Source: an uncultured Nitrosomonadales bacterium (GTDB lineage Bacteria; Pseudomonadota; Gammaproteobacteria; Burkholderiales; Methylophilaceae). Taken from it: a stretch of DNA of 56,877 nt. Positions 35,223 through 46,530 of the stretch are shown here, in pieces. The stretch spans positions 1 through 56,877 of the forward strand of contig CAJXQA010000003.1 of NCBI GenBank assembly GCA_913058475.1, given 5' to 3'. Below the pieces are notes generated by a model. The model did not search any database and was not told the DNA's origin. It was given only the letters and a program-made list of their open reading frames with translations. Both the position numbers and the translations under genes were made by a program. How positions within the stretch are numbered: the stretch's first letter is position 1; the number at the start of each line of letters is the position of its first letter.

Positions 35223-36611
35223 CTAAAATGGAATTTTTTCTGGTGAGATATGCTGTTCGAGTATTGATTTAAATTCAGCTTGAATTTCTTTTAATTTTTT
35301 TTCTGTATCAGCTTCGAATCTTAAGACGATTACAGGCGTTGTATTGGATGCCCTCATCAATCCAAATCCATCTTTATACTCAACGCGTAACCCATCAATT
35401 TTTATTATTTCTATTGCGTCAGGAAAATAAACTCTTTCTTGAAGTTTAGCAATTAACTTATGCTGTTCGCCCTCACGGAGTTTAATATTTAACTCAGGCG
35501 TACTAAAACCTTTCGGAAGCGCCTTTAGAATTTTTGATGGGTCATCAAATTCACTTAATATCTCTAATAATCTTGCCGCCGCATATAGGCCATCATCAAA
35601 ACCGTACCATCTGTCATTAAAGAATGTATGGCCACTCATTTCTCCTGCCAATGAAGCATTAAGTTCTCTCATTTTTTGTTTGATAAAAGAATGCCCCGTT
35701 TTCCAAATAACAGGAATACCGCCCCTTTCCCTTATCCAAGAAAATAAATATCTTGTCGATTTCACGTCAAAAATGATTGACGTTTGAGGGCATTCCTTTA
35801 AAACAGCCTCTGAAAACAATAATAACTGCCTATCTGGAAAAATGATCTCCCCATCCTTAGTAACCACACCTAAACGGTCCGCGTCCCCATCAAAAGCAAG
35901 ACCTAGTTCACTATCACCATTTTTGAGTGCATTTTTTAAGTCTAATAGATTTTTTGGGTTACTTGGGTCAGGATGATGATTTGGAAAATTTCCATCTACA
36001 TCACAAAACAATGGTTCAGTTTCAACCCCTAATTTTTTGAATAATTCTTCAGCACACACCCCACCTGCACCATTGCCACAATCAATGGTAACCCTCATAG
36101 GTCTTTTTAATTTTATCGAGTTAGATATCTCATCGAGATAATCACTTTTTATACTCAATGACCTTTCCTTACCCTTACCCTTAAGATAGTTTGAATTTAA
36201 GATTGCCTTGTAAAGGGTTTGAATGTCATCGGAGAAAAGTGTTTTTTCGTTAACAACTATTTTAAAACCATTATATTCTGGTGGATTGTGACTTCCTGTA
36301 ACCATTACCCCAGTCCCCGTCGCTTGATGAAAGGTACTAAAATAAAGCATAGGAGTAGTGCATAAACCAATATTGATTACATCGATACCAGTGGATAATA
36401 ATCCATCAATTAAGGTTGAAGATAATGTAGGGCTTGATAATCTTCCATCATAACCAACACAAATAGTTTTTTGGTTTTGAGATAAGGCCATTGTCCCAAT
36501 GGCTTGACCAATTTTTTTTACGATGGGGGGAGTTAGTTCGGATCCTACAACACCTCTTATATCATATGCCTTGAAGGTACTTTTAATTGGTAATTCATCA
36601 TTCATACTCAT
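35223..36611 (-). CDS. Phosphomannomutase/phosphoglucomutase (alpha-D-phosphohexomutase)
   Basis: The 462-residue enzyme interconverts hexose 1- and 6-phosphates for sugar nucleotide and envelope polysaccharide synthesis. Seen in order: [11 protein letters not shown] (N-terminal substrate loop), [15 protein letters not shown] with the phosphoserine, [13 protein letters not shown] with the Mg-binding aspartates, [11 protein letters not shown] (sugar-specificity loop) and [14 protein letters not shown] (phosphate-binding). This matches the AlgC/ManB dual-specificity group. It starts inside the 3' end of iscX (14-base overlap), so the two form one operon. Confidence 0.92.
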   Translation of the reverse strand: MSMNDELPIKSTFKAYDIRGVVGSELTPPIVKKIGQAIGTMALSQNQKTICVGYDGRLSSPTLSSTLIDGLLSTGIDVINIGLCTTPMLYFSTFHQATGTGVMVTGSHNPPEYNGFKIVVNEKTLFSDDIQTLYKAILNSNYLKGKGKERSLSIKSDYLDEISNSIKLKRPMRVTIDCGNGAGGVCAEELFKKLGVETEPLFCDVDGNFPNHHPDPSNPKNLLDLKNALKNGDSELGLAFDGDADRLGVVTKDGEIIFPDRQLLLFSEAVLKECPQTSIIFDVKSTRYLFSWIRERGGIPVIWKTGHSFIKQKMRELNASLAGEMSGHTFFNDRWYGFDDGLYAAARLLEILSEFDDPSKILKALPKGFSTPELNIKLREGEQHKLIAKLQERVYFPDAIEIIKIDGLRVEYKDGFGLMRASNTTPVIVLRFEADTEKKLKEIQAEFKSILEQHISPEKIPF

Positions 36612-36792
36612 CTATCCAAGCTAATTGTATAGCTTCCAGAATTCGTTCTCCACATTTGTTAGGATTATCATCAAAGCCATCAAGATCCATTACCCATTGT
36701 CTTAAATCAGTAAACCTTACAGTCTTAGGGTCAGTATCAGGCTGAGTATCAAAAAGTTTTTCTGCGATTTCTAGGGTGTCTGTCCAGAGCAT
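36598..36792 (-). CDS. iscX: Fe-S cluster assembly modulator IscX
   Basis: The 64-residue acidic protein begins [20 protein letters not shown] and has [19 protein letters not shown], the IscX (YfhJ) signature. IscX binds IscS and iron and tunes cluster assembly. It usually ends the isc operon; here no other isc gene is near and it leads the phosphohexomutase gene instead. Confidence 0.9.
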   Translation of the reverse strand: MLWTDTLEIAEKLFDTQPDTDPKTVRFTDLRQWVMDLDGFDDNPNKCGERILEAIQLAWIDEYE

Positions 36793-36869
36793 TTTTCTAC
36801 CAATTTATTATATTGAATTAATAATCCCAAATTATATCTCATGTAGGATGCTTAAATGATTTATTAATG

Positions 36870-36903
36870 GACGGTACAGCCATTGGTTATTTTAGTAACC
36901 GTC
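36870..36903. promoter_or_regulatory. Nested inverted repeats upstream of glyA
   Basis: GACGGT (36870-36875) pairs with ACCGTC (36898-36903). Inside this, GGTTA (36885-36889) pairs with TAACC (36896-36900). The two stems share ACC and so exclude each other. This could be a regulatory leader or an operator; no known riboswitch class is recognised. Confidence 0.3.
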
Positions 36904-36941
36904 ATGATAAAATAAAATATTGGAGTTAAAGATAATAAAGT

Positions 36942-38189
36942 ATGTTTAAAAGATCAGACAGTTTAGAAAAATTAGATCCTGCAATCTGGGAACAGATTGT
37001 TAATGAAAATAAGAGGCAAGAGGAGCATATAGAATTAATTGCTTCTGAAAATTACACATTACCAGCCGTCATGGAAGCACAAGGCTCACAGCTCACGAAT
37101 AAATATGCTGAGGGATATATAGGAAAGAGATTTTATGGTGGATGTGAATTTATTGATGAAGTTGAAAGGATAGCCATAGATCGATTAAAGGAACTCTATG
37201 GCGCCGAGTATGCAAATGTTCAGCCTCACTCAGGGAGTCAAGCTAATCAGGCAGTTTACTTCTCAATGCTCAAACCAGGAGATACCATAATGGGCATGAA
37301 TCTTGGACATGGAGGCCATCTTACTCACGGTTCACCTGCCAATCTCTCTGGTAAATTATTTAATATAGTTCCTTATGGTTTGAATGAAGAAGAAGTGATT
37401 GATTATGATGAAATGGAGAGGCTCGCAATTAAATCAAAGCCCAAATTAATTATTGGGGGAGCTTCAGCATATGCATTAAAATTTGATTGGGAAAGAATGG
37501 GCCAAATCGCCAAAAAAGTCGGTGCTCTGTTTATGGTGGATGTCGCTCACTACTCAGGTTTGGTTGCGGGTGGTGCGTATCCTAATCCAATGCCTTATGC
37601 AGATTTTGTTACTTCAACTACACATAAGTCTTTAAGAGGTCCAAGGGGTGGCTTTATTCTCGCTAAGCCAGAGTATGAAAAAATAATAAATTCGTACGTT
37701 TTTCCTGGTTTACAAGGTGGACCTTTGATGCACGTTATTGCAGCGAAAGCAGTGGCATTTGCAGAGGCCCTTAAACCAGAGTTTAAAGAATATCAAAAGC
37801 AGGTAGTTAAAAATGCACAATCTATGGTAGAAGCATTACAGAATAGAGGGTATAGAATTGTTTCAGGAAGAACAGAATCACATGTATTTTTAATTGACTT
37901 ACTTCCGAAAAACCTGACCGGGAAAAAAGCTGATATAGTTTTGGGGCAAGCACATTTAACGGTAAATAAAAATTCAATCCCAAATGATCCTGAGAGCCCT
38001 TTTGTTACTTCAGGTATTCGTATTGGATCGCCCGCCATTACATCTAGAGGCTTTATGGAAAAAGAAGCCAATTTAGTCGGTAATTTTATCGCAGATGTTC
38101 TTGATGACCCTGATAATGCTGACAACATTAAAAACGTCAAGTCCAAGGTAGGCGAGCTTACAAAGATATTTCCTGTATACGGAAACTAA
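36942..38189 (+). CDS. glyA: Serine hydroxymethyltransferase
   Basis: GlyA converts serine and tetrahydrofolate to glycine and methylene-tetrahydrofolate using PLP. The 415-residue protein has [15 protein letters not shown] (near residue 27), [27 protein letters not shown] and the PLP-lysine motif [14 protein letters not shown] (near 225). In methylotrophs it links one-carbon units to biosynthesis. The start is ATG 36942. It is followed after seven bases by nrdR, a conserved pair. Confidence 0.97.
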   Translation: MFKRSDSLEKLDPAIWEQIVNENKRQEEHIELIASENYTLPAVMEAQGSQLTNKYAEGYIGKRFYGGCEFIDEVERIAIDRLKELYGAEYANVQPHSGSQANQAVYFSMLKPGDTIMGMNLGHGGHLTHGSPANLSGKLFNIVPYGLNEEEVIDYDEMERLAIKSKPKLIIGGASAYALKFDWERMGQIAKKVGALFMVDVAHYSGLVAGGAYPNPMPYADFVTSTTHKSLRGPRGGFILAKPEYEKIINSYVFPGLQGGPLMHVIAAKAVAFAEALKPEFKEYQKQVVKNAQSMVEALQNRGYRIVSGRTESHVFLIDLLPKNLTGKKADIVLGQAHLTVNKNSIPNDPESPFVTSGIRIGSPAITSRGFMEKEANLVGNFIADVLDDPDNADNIKNVKSKVGELTKIFPVYGN

Positions 38190-38195
38190 ATTATT

Positions 38196-38642
38196 ATGAA
38201 GTGTCCTTTCTGCAAGGCTGAAGATACTCAAGTTATTGACTCTCGCGTAATAAGAGATGGTATATCAATTAGACGGCGTCGAGCTTGTTCTGTTTGTGAA
38301 AAGAGATTTACGACTTATGAGTACATTGAGCTTTCATTGCCATCTGTAATTAAACAAGATGGGAAGAGAGAAGATTTTATCCGAGATAAACTTTTACATT
38401 CTTTTTCTAGAGCCCTACACAAAAGACCTGTTCCAATAGAATACATTGATCAAGCAATAGAGGAAATTATCGCAAAAATTATGTCTCTTGGCGAAAGAGA
38501 AATAAATTCTCGAGACATTGGTGAAGAAGTTATGATAGCCCTTAAAAAGCTAGACAAAGTAGCTTATATTAGGTTTGCATCAGTTTATAAAAGCTTTTCA
38601 GATCCCGAAGATTTTAATGTGGCAATCAAAGACCTTGGATAA
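38196..38642 (+). CDS. nrdR: Transcriptional repressor NrdR
   Basis: NrdR is an ATP/dATP-sensing repressor of ribonucleotide reductase genes. The 148-residue protein has the Zn-ribbon ([15 protein letters not shown], then [17 protein letters not shown]) and an ATP-cone domain ([13 protein letters not shown] onward). It overlaps ribD by 26 bases. Its usual targets (NrdR boxes upstream of nrd genes) are not in this window. Confidence 0.96.
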   Translation: MKCPFCKAEDTQVIDSRVIRDGISIRRRRACSVCEKRFTTYEYIELSLPSVIKQDGKREDFIRDKLLHSFSRALHKRPVPIEYIDQAIEEIIAKIMSLGEREINSRDIGEEVMIALKKLDKVAYIRFASVYKSFSDPEDFNVAIKDLG

Positions 38643-39741
38643 AAACTTAAATAAACAAATCTCTTTTATGCGAGTAGCACTTAATTTAGCAAAAAAAGGA
38701 CTTGGTCATGTCTCGCCTAATCCTTGTGTCGGCGCAATTGTTGTCAAGAATAATAAAATAGTAGGCGAAGGCTATCATTCCAAAGCAGGTGGACATCACG
38801 CGGAGGTAATGGCTATTAATGAGGCTGGAAAGTTAGCTCGTGATGCTGATTTATACGTTACGTTAGAGCCATGTAATCATTACGGAAAGACACCACCGTG
38901 TGCTGAGCTAATTGTAAAAACAGGGCTCCGAAAAGTTTTTATTGCCTGTAAGGACACAAATCCCTCAGTTTCGGGTAAGGGGATAGAGTATTTGAAATCA
39001 AAAAACATTGAAGTAGAACAAGGTATTCTTGAAAGCGAGGCAGTTAATCTAAATAAAGGTTTTTTTAAGCGAATCAAAGGAAAAAAACCATATATCACAA
39101 TCAAAATAGCAAGCTCAATAGATGGCAATACAAGCCTCAAAAGTGGAGAGAGTAAATGGATAACATCTGAATATGCAAGAGAAGATGTCCAAAAACTCCG
39201 GGCTAACGCATGCGCTATATTAACGGGAGTTGGGACAGTGAATAATGATAACCCTAATTTAAATGTAAGGAAGAGGAATTCTAATTTACAACCCAAAAGA
39301 TTTATTTTAGATAGTCATCTCTCAATTAAACCTGACCTCTCCATATTACAACAAGAAAATATTTTCTTGGTTTATGGGGATGACCTTAATAATAATTTTG
39401 ATAACTTAATTAAGACTAAAGCAAAATTAGTAAAAATTCCTTTAAAAAATAAGCAAATAGATTTACCATCCTTCATTTCTCACCTTGAAGAATATGGGGT
39501 AAATAATTTGTTAGTTGAAGCAGGCCCTAACTTAACAGGGTCTATGATTGAGGCAGGCTATTTTGACGATGTAATCATTTATATTGCCCCAACCCTATTG
39601 GGATCTGATGCAAATAACTTAGTTAAATTAACTCAAATAAAGAATATCAAACAAAAAATTAAGTTTTTATTTGAAGATGTAAGGCTAATAGGCCCTGACC
39701 TGAGAGTAACGTTAAAGGCTGTAAAAAATGACATGGATTGA
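38617..39741 (+). CDS. ribD: Riboflavin biosynthesis deaminase/reductase RibD
   Basis: RibD carries out two steps of riboflavin synthesis: pyrimidine deamination and sugar-side-chain reduction. The deaminase domain shows [10 protein letters not shown] and [17 protein letters not shown] (Zn ligands). The reductase domain shows [40 protein letters not shown] and [18 protein letters not shown]. The frame is open from 38575, but ATG 38617, seven bases after GAAG, gives 374 residues, the family's usual size, and I choose it; TTG 38635 is the alternative. Confidence 0.94.
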   Translation: MWQSKTLDKNLNKQISFMRVALNLAKKGLGHVSPNPCVGAIVVKNNKIVGEGYHSKAGGHHAEVMAINEAGKLARDADLYVTLEPCNHYGKTPPCAELIVKTGLRKVFIACKDTNPSVSGKGIEYLKSKNIEVEQGILESEAVNLNKGFFKRIKGKKPYITIKIASSIDGNTSLKSGESKWITSEYAREDVQKLRANACAILTGVGTVNNDNPNLNVRKRNSNLQPKRFILDSHLSIKPDLSILQQENIFLVYGDDLNNNFDNLIKTKAKLVKIPLKNKQIDLPSFISHLEEYGVNNLLVEAGPNLTGSMIEAGYFDDVIIYIAPTLLGSDANNLVKLTQIKNIKQKIKFLFEDVRLIGPDLRVTLKAVKNDMD

Positions 39742-40510
39742 TACTCATTGTCATCTAGATCAACCAGCTTTATTTGAAAAAATTGAGAGGGTGATAAAAA
39801 ATAGCATCAAGAGTGATATAGAAGGAATTGTCGTGCCATCAGTAAGTCCAGAAAACGTAAACGAAGTAATTAATATTTCACAACGATTTGATTTATGCTC
39901 ATTAGCATTAGGATTCCACCCTTTTTTTTCGGATCGTGTAAAAGATGAGGATTTCAAAATATTATCCCTTTTATTAATTGAGCATGATGCTGTTGCAGTC
40001 GGTGAAATTGGATTAGATAAATTTTTAGATAATATTCCATTGAACACTCAAGAGAAAGTATTTAAAAATCAATTAGATATAGCCGATGATCTTGAGCTTC
40101 CCATCATTGTTCATGCAAGAGGAATGATTGATCTTATTACTAAATATATTAGAGAAAAAAAAATTAAAGGGGGAATTATCCATGCCTTCAATGGAAGCTT
40201 TCAACAAGCAGAGCAACTTATAAAGCTAGGATTTAAGTTGGGGTTTGGAGGAGTGATTACATACGAACGAGCTAAGCATGTTAGATCTTTAGCACAAAAC
40301 CTTCCTATAGAGGCAATTGTTCTAGAAACCGATGCTCCAGATATGAATCCGTCCTGGTTAGAAAATATATTACCAAATGAACCTGCTCAGCTCAAAAAAA
40401 TATCACAGATATTTTGTAAGTTGAGAGGGCTTGATACTCAAGTTATTGCGGATACATTAAGGCGAAATACTATTGAGGCACTGCCAAAATTAGGGAGGTT
40501 ATACACATGA
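39728..40510 (+). CDS. TatD family metal-dependent hydrolase
   Basis: The 260-residue TIM-barrel protein has the metal ligands in IDTHCHLDQ (residues 3-9), AVGEIGLDK with the bridging Glu, IVHARGM, IIHAFNGSFQQA and LETDAPDM. TatD-family members are deoxyribonucleases or phosphoesterases in DNA repair or turnover; individual substrates vary. It overlaps the ribD end by 14 bases. Confidence 0.93.
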   Translation: MTWIDTHCHLDQPALFEKIERVIKNSIKSDIEGIVVPSVSPENVNEVINISQRFDLCSLALGFHPFFSDRVKDEDFKILSLLLIEHDAVAVGEIGLDKFLDNIPLNTQEKVFKNQLDIADDLELPIIVHARGMIDLITKYIREKKIKGGIIHAFNGSFQQAEQLIKLGFKLGFGGVITYERAKHVRSLAQNLPIEAIVLETDAPDMNPSWLENILPNEPAQLKKISQIFCKLRGLDTQVIADTLRRNTIEALPKLGRLYT

Positions 40511-40524
40511 CCTAATGAGTTACT

Positions 40525-40547
40525 TTAACTTTTCGTAAAAAAGTTAA
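40525..40547 (+). terminator. Hairpin after tatD-like gene
   Basis: TTAACTTTT and AAAAGTTAA form a 9 bp perfect stem with a 5-base loop, 15 bases after the stop. There is no T-run after it, so it is a weak or factor-dependent terminator at best. Confidence 0.4.
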
Positions 40548-40673
40548 CAATCTCAATGACATATGTTAAGTTATTGATTTTAAATAATTTTTTTTTAGTT
40601 CAATATTTAAGCGATTAAAAAAAATCCTTTAAAATTCATAGGTTGCATTTTTATAGTTAATTAATACACAATC

Positions 40674-40695
40674 TTATCCACAGATTTTGTGGACT
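40674..40695. promoter_or_regulatory. DnaA-box-containing dyad upstream of mtnA
   Basis: TTATCCACA (40674-40682) is a perfect consensus DnaA box. CCACA and TGTGG around a GATTT centre make it the left half of an inverted repeat. Only this one perfect box is seen, in an AT-rich stretch. Confidence 0.4.
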
Positions 40696-40726
40696 GTTTG
40701 GTAAGAGATTTTTAGGAGAAAGTGAT

Positions 40727-41788
40727 ATGCAGGTTGGCTCAAAAAATTATAGAACCATAGAGGCTTCTAAAGACCAATCTTACGTTAAAATAATAGATCA
40801 GACCTATCTCCCATTCAAGTTAAAAATAGTCCATCTGAAGACCTTAGATGAGGTTATAAAGGCAATTATAAATATGCAGGTTCGAGGTGCCCCTTTAATT
40901 GGAGTAACTGCTGCATACGGATTTGCAATTTTAATGAACTTCGATAGCTCAAACAATGCATTAAGGAAATGTAAGAAAGATTTGGTTAATGCAAGACCAA
41001 CGGCTGTGAATTTGTCATGGGCTGTTAATCAAATTTATGACGCACTAATTAAATGCCCATTAAGAGAGAGAGTTGAACTAAGTTGGGAACTTGCCAATAA
41101 CCTTGCAAACGAAGATGTCGAGAAGAATATCTCAATAGGGTTGCATGGCTATAATTTATTTAAGGCTTATAATAAAAAAACGATAAATATTCTAACTCAC
41201 TGTAATGCAGGGTGGCTTGCAACAGTTGACCATGGAACAGCCTTAAGTCCCATCTTTAAGTTGTTTGATGAAGGCTTTGATGTTCATGTTTGGGTTGATG
41301 AAACTCGACCAAGAAATCAAGGGCTTAGTTTAACCGCTTGGGAGTTAAGCCAATATAAAATAAGGCATACTGTAGTTACTGATAATGCAGGTGGTCTTTT
41401 GATGAAAGAGGGGTTAGTCGATTTTGTGATTGTTGGGGCTGATAGAATTGCACTGGATGGGCAAGTTTGTAATAAGATAGGTACTTATCTAAAGGCTGTA
41501 GTAGCCAAAGAAAATAATATACCATTTTATGTGGCTGCACCATCAAGCACAATTGATATTAATTTTTCTGGAGAAACTCGTAATTTTGAAATTGAGTGTC
41601 GCGATCCAAGTGAGATTATGACTATGAAAGGTGAAGATAAGTTAGGTAATATAATAGAGATTAGTCTAGGTAGTTCCCCAGCTTATAACCCAGCCTTTGA
41701 TGTAACGCCACCAATTTATGTATCAAAATTTATATGTGAGAAAGGTGTTTTTGATACAGATAAAATTAGAGATATTGTCGATCTATGA
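40727..41788 (+). CDS. mtnA: S-methyl-5-thioribose-1-phosphate isomerase
   Basis: MtnA isomerises 5-methylthioribose 1-phosphate (and 5-deoxyribose 1-phosphate) to the ribulose 1-phosphate form in methionine or 5-deoxyadenosine salvage. The 353-residue protein has VRGAPLIGVTAAYG (near residue 52), LTHCNAGWLATVDHGTA with the catalytic Cys, VDETRPRNQGLSLTAWEL and IVGADRIALDGQVCNKIGTY with the catalytic Asp. It has AGGAG upstream of ATG 40727. The stop overlaps the following aldolase gene by four bases, indicating a two-gene unit. No mtnB, mtnC, mtnD or mtnP is nearby. Confidence 0.95.
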   Translation: MQVGSKNYRTIEASKDQSYVKIIDQTYLPFKLKIVHLKTLDEVIKAIINMQVRGAPLIGVTAAYGFAILMNFDSSNNALRKCKKDLVNARPTAVNLSWAVNQIYDALIKCPLRERVELSWELANNLANEDVEKNISIGLHGYNLFKAYNKKTINILTHCNAGWLATVDHGTALSPIFKLFDEGFDVHVWVDETRPRNQGLSLTAWELSQYKIRHTVVTDNAGGLLMKEGLVDFVIVGADRIALDGQVCNKIGTYLKAVVAKENNIPFYVAAPSSTIDINFSGETRNFEIECRDPSEIMTMKGEDKLGNIIEISLGSSPAYNPAFDVTPPIYVSKFICEKGVFDTDKIRDIVDL

Positions 41789-42432
41789 TAAGTGCAAGAG
41801 AAAATCTTCTCAATATTACGAATAAACTTCTTACAGCGGGATTAAATCATGGGGCTTCGGGGAATTGCAGCTGTCGAGATAAAGAGAGTTTTTTAATCAC
41901 CCCAACAGGGATTGATAGTTCTAAACTAACTACTGATATGATGGTAAGAGTTAGTCTTTCAGATAATGCCTCCCAACCTGAAAGTAAATTTCAGCCTTCA
42001 AGTGAATGGCAATTTCATCAGGCAATTTTAAAAAAATATCCAGAAATTAATGCTGTTGTTCATACACACTCTGTTTTTGCAAGTTCACTAAGTGTTCTAG
42101 GACAAGATATTCCTGCATTCCACTATATGATTGCAGTAGCAGGTGGAGATTCAGTTCGTTGTGCACCCTATGCAATGTTTGGAACAAAAGAGTTATCTGA
42201 TAATATTCTGGAAGCCATTAGAGATAGAAAAGCATGTTTATTATCAAACCATGGCCTTGTTGCTGTAGGTAAAGATTTAAATGAAGCATTTAATATTGCA
42301 GAAGAAGTTGAGCATTTAAGTAGGTTGTTTATTGAAGCAAAAAAGATTGGAGAGCCACTCTTGCTAAGTGATAAACAGATGACGGAGGTCTTAAATCGAT
42401 TTAATTCATATGGCCGTTGGGCAAAAGATTAA
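41785..42432 (+). CDS. Class II aldolase (fuculose-1-phosphate aldolase-like)
   Basis: The 215-residue zinc enzyme has GASGNCSCRD (phosphate site), PTGIDSSKL, PSSEWQFHQAIL with the catalytic acid, VVHTHSVFASSLS (two Zn His) and LLSNHGLVAVG (third Zn His). Overlap with mtnA makes methylthioribulose or deoxyribulose 1-phosphate the probable substrate, which would be cut to dihydroxyacetone phosphate plus an aldehyde. The alternative is an MtnB-like dehydratase, a related fold; class-level sequence alone cannot separate them, but no downstream Met-salvage genes are present. Confidence 0.85.
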   Translation: MISARENLLNITNKLLTAGLNHGASGNCSCRDKESFLITPTGIDSSKLTTDMMVRVSLSDNASQPESKFQPSSEWQFHQAILKKYPEINAVVHTHSVFASSLSVLGQDIPAFHYMIAVAGGDSVRCAPYAMFGTKELSDNILEAIRDRKACLLSNHGLVAVGKDLNEAFNIAEEVEHLSRLFIEAKKIGEPLLLSDKQMTEVLNRFNSYGRWAKD

Positions 42433-42503
42433 AGATTTCATTGTTAGGTTACCATCTTTAAAGTAAAATGATTATCCGTCAGTAACTCTTTTTAAAATCT
42501 TAA

Positions 42504-44135
<1,632 letters not shown>

Positions 44136-44963
44136 GTGAAACTAATAAACTTTAACGTAGGCATCGACCAACCCTTATTTTTAATTGCGGGCCCATGTGT
44201 TATTGAGTCAGAAGATATGACATTACGTGTTGCTGACGAACTCAAAAATATTTGTATAAAGCTTGATGTCCCCTTTATTTTTAAATCATCGTTTGATAAA
44301 GCAAATAGAAGCTCAAACAGTACATTCCGAGGTTTCGGTATGGAGGAGGGATTAAGAATACTTGAGAAAGTAAAAGCCCAATTTGAGATTCCAGTTCTAA
44401 CTGATATTCATACAATAGATCAAGTTAAACCAGTGTCTGAGATTGTTGATGTTCTTCAAACCCCCGCTTTTTTATGTCGGCAAACAGATTTTATTACTGC
44501 TGTTGCTAAATCTGGAAGACCAGTAAATATAAAAAAAGGGCAATTTTTAGCCCCAAATGATATGGCTCAAGTTGTAAATAAAGCTAAAGAGGCCAATGGA
44601 AACAAAGATAACATTATGGTTTGTGAAAGAGGCGTTTCTTTTGGCTACAACACATTGGTATCTGATATGAGAAGCTTATCAATTATGCGCGAAACTAATT
44701 GCCCAGTCGTTTTTGATGCTACGCACTCAGTTCAACAACCTGGCGGGAAAGGCGATAGAAGTGGAGGGCAGAGTGAGTATGTACCTTTATTAGCGAGAGC
44801 TGCTGTTGCTTCAGGCATTTCAGGTGTTTTTATGGAGACACATCCAAATCCAAAAGAAGCTTTATCAGATGGACCTAATGCAGTCCCTTTAGATAATATG
44901 AGCGAGCTATTGGGAACGTTAAAGGATATTGATGAGTTAGTGAAAGCAAGGAACTTACTTTAA
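44136..44963 (+). CDS. kdsA: 3-deoxy-8-phosphooctulonate (KDO-8-P) synthase
   Basis: KdsA condenses arabinose 5-phosphate with phosphoenolpyruvate to make the lipopolysaccharide core sugar KDO. The 275-residue product shows [46 protein letters not shown] and [13 protein letters not shown]. The start is GTG 44136, directly at the pyrG stop. It shows the cell has an LPS outer membrane. Confidence 0.97.
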   Translation: MKLINFNVGIDQPLFLIAGPCVIESEDMTLRVADELKNICIKLDVPFIFKSSFDKANRSSNSTFRGFGMEEGLRILEKVKAQFEIPVLTDIHTIDQVKPVSEIVDVLQTPAFLCRQTDFITAVAKSGRPVNIKKGQFLAPNDMAQVVNKAKEANGNKDNIMVCERGVSFGYNTLVSDMRSLSIMRETNCPVVFDATHSVQQPGGKGDRSGGQSEYVPLLARAAVASGISGVFMETHPNPKEALSDGPNAVPLDNMSELLGTLKDIDELVKARNLL

Positions 44964-44968
44964 TAGAA

Positions 44969-46255
44969 ATGGCAAAAATAAAAAATATTCATTCAAGGAT
45001 GATAATTGATTCAAGAGGAAACCCAACTGTTGAGGCTGATGTTTTTCTAGAAGGGAATTTGATGGGTAGAGCTTCTGTCCCGTCAGGTGCGTCCACAGGT
45101 AGTAAAGAAGCTATTGAACTTCGTGATCATGATAATGAGTATTTTTTAGGAAAGGGAGTCAAAAGAGCGGTGGGTAATATAAACGGTGAACTAGCTTCAA
45201 AAATTATTGGAATGGATGCCTTTGATCAGGAAAAAATAGATCAATTAATGATTGATATTGATGGTACGCCTAATAAAAAAAACCTTGGTGCAAACGCCAT
45301 CTTAGCTGTTTCAATGGCAACAGCAAGAGCAGCAGCGAATTTTAAAAAAATTGAATTATTCCAATATTTGAGTTTAGGTAAGGAGATATCATTACCGACA
45401 CCAATGATGAATATTATAAATGGTGGAGCTCATGCAGATAATAACTTAGACATACAAGAATTCATGATAATCCCAGCTGGAAGACCAAGTATGAGTGAGG
45501 CAATACGATGTGGAAGTGAGGTTTTTCAGGTGCTTCAAAAAACTTTGAGTGAAAAAAAATTATCTACGACTGTAGGTGATGAAGGTGGCTTTGCGCCAAA
45601 CTTGGAGTCAAACGAATCTGCTCTAAAACTGATTATGGAGTCTATTGAAAAAGCAGGTTATGAGCCTGGAAAAGACGTTTTTTTAGGTCTTGACTGTGCG
45701 AGTTCTGAATTTTATCAAGATGGTAAATATTTATTAAAGTCTGAAAATATGTCACTTGATTCAAAACAAATGACGGATTATCTATCTTCATTATGTGATA
45801 AGTATCCTATAATCAGTGTTGAAGATGGTATGGATGAAAATGATTGGGAAGGCTGGGAAATTTTAACAAATCGTTTAGGGCATGATATTCAATTAGTTGG
45901 TGACGATTTATTTGTTACTAACCCCAAGATACTCGAACAAGGAATAAAAAAAAATATAGCAAACTCGATCCTAATTAAAGTAAATCAAATTGGAACGCTT
46001 ACAGAAACCTTTGAGGCAATTAAATTAGCCAAGAAAGCGAATTATAGTTCAGTTATCTCGCATCGCTCAGGTGAGACAGAGGATACAATCATTGCAGATA
46101 TTGCTGTAGCAAAAAATGCAATGCAAATTAAAACTGGCTCAATGTCGAGATCTGAAAGAACGGCAAAATATAACCAATTATTAAGAATTGAAGAAATGAT
46201 GGGGTCAAAAATTAAATATGCTGGCCTAAAAGCTTTCTCAGGGATAGGGATGTAA
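44969..46255 (+). CDS. eno: Enolase
   Basis: Enolase interconverts 2-phosphoglycerate and phosphoenolpyruvate. The 428-residue protein has [67 protein letters not shown] and [12 protein letters not shown], covering metal ligands and both catalytic residues. It supplies PEP for the neighbouring KdsA reaction. Confidence 0.98.
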   Translation: MAKIKNIHSRMIIDSRGNPTVEADVFLEGNLMGRASVPSGASTGSKEAIELRDHDNEYFLGKGVKRAVGNINGELASKIIGMDAFDQEKIDQLMIDIDGTPNKKNLGANAILAVSMATARAAANFKKIELFQYLSLGKEISLPTPMMNIINGGAHADNNLDIQEFMIIPAGRPSMSEAIRCGSEVFQVLQKTLSEKKLSTTVGDEGGFAPNLESNESALKLIMESIEKAGYEPGKDVFLGLDCASSEFYQDGKYLLKSENMSLDSKQMTDYLSSLCDKYPIISVEDGMDENDWEGWEILTNRLGHDIQLVGDDLFVTNPKILEQGIKKNIANSILIKVNQIGTLTETFEAIKLAKKANYSSVISHRSGETEDTIIADIAVAKNAMQIKTGSMSRSERTAKYNQLLRIEEMMGSKIKYAGLKAFSGIGM

Positions 46256-46256
46256 A

Positions 46257-46529
46257 GTGAAAATATTATCAATCATCCTCTTTTCTTTATTAATACTAAT
46301 TCAATATCCACTTTGGATTGGAAAAGGCAGTTGGTACGATGTTTTTAAACTTAAGCAAGAGTTCAGTAAGCAACATAAAATAAATGTAGACCTTTCAAAA
46401 GAAAATTTTGCCTTAAGAGCAGAGGTATCAGATCTAACTAATGGAACTGATGCAATTGAAGAGAGAGCGAGGCACGAATTAGGGATGGTTAAAGGAGATG
46501 AATTTTTTTTTCAAGTGATAAACAAATAG
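46257..46529 (+). CDS. ftsB: Cell division protein FtsB
   Basis: FtsB is a bitopic division protein that joins FtsL and FtsQ. The 90-residue product has one N-terminal membrane helix (about residues 3-20), a YPLWIGKGSWYDV stretch and a coiled coil, then ERARHELGMVKGDEFFFQV, the DivIC/FtsB signature. The start is GTG 46257, one base after the eno stop. It ends one base from the convergent ygfZ stop. Confidence 0.93.
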   Translation: MKILSIILFSLLILIQYPLWIGKGSWYDVFKLKQEFSKQHKINVDLSKENFALRAEVSDLTNGTDAIEERARHELGMVKGDEFFFQVINK

Positions 46530-46530
46530 T

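Noticed and set aside
38880..39296. Minus-strand ORF of 138 residues inside ribD
   Set aside because: It is a shadow frame of conserved ribD deaminase and reductase coding sequence.
40560..40726. Chromosomal replication origin before mtnA
   Set aside because: Only one perfect DnaA box is seen and neither dnaA, dnaN, gidA nor rpmH is in the window.
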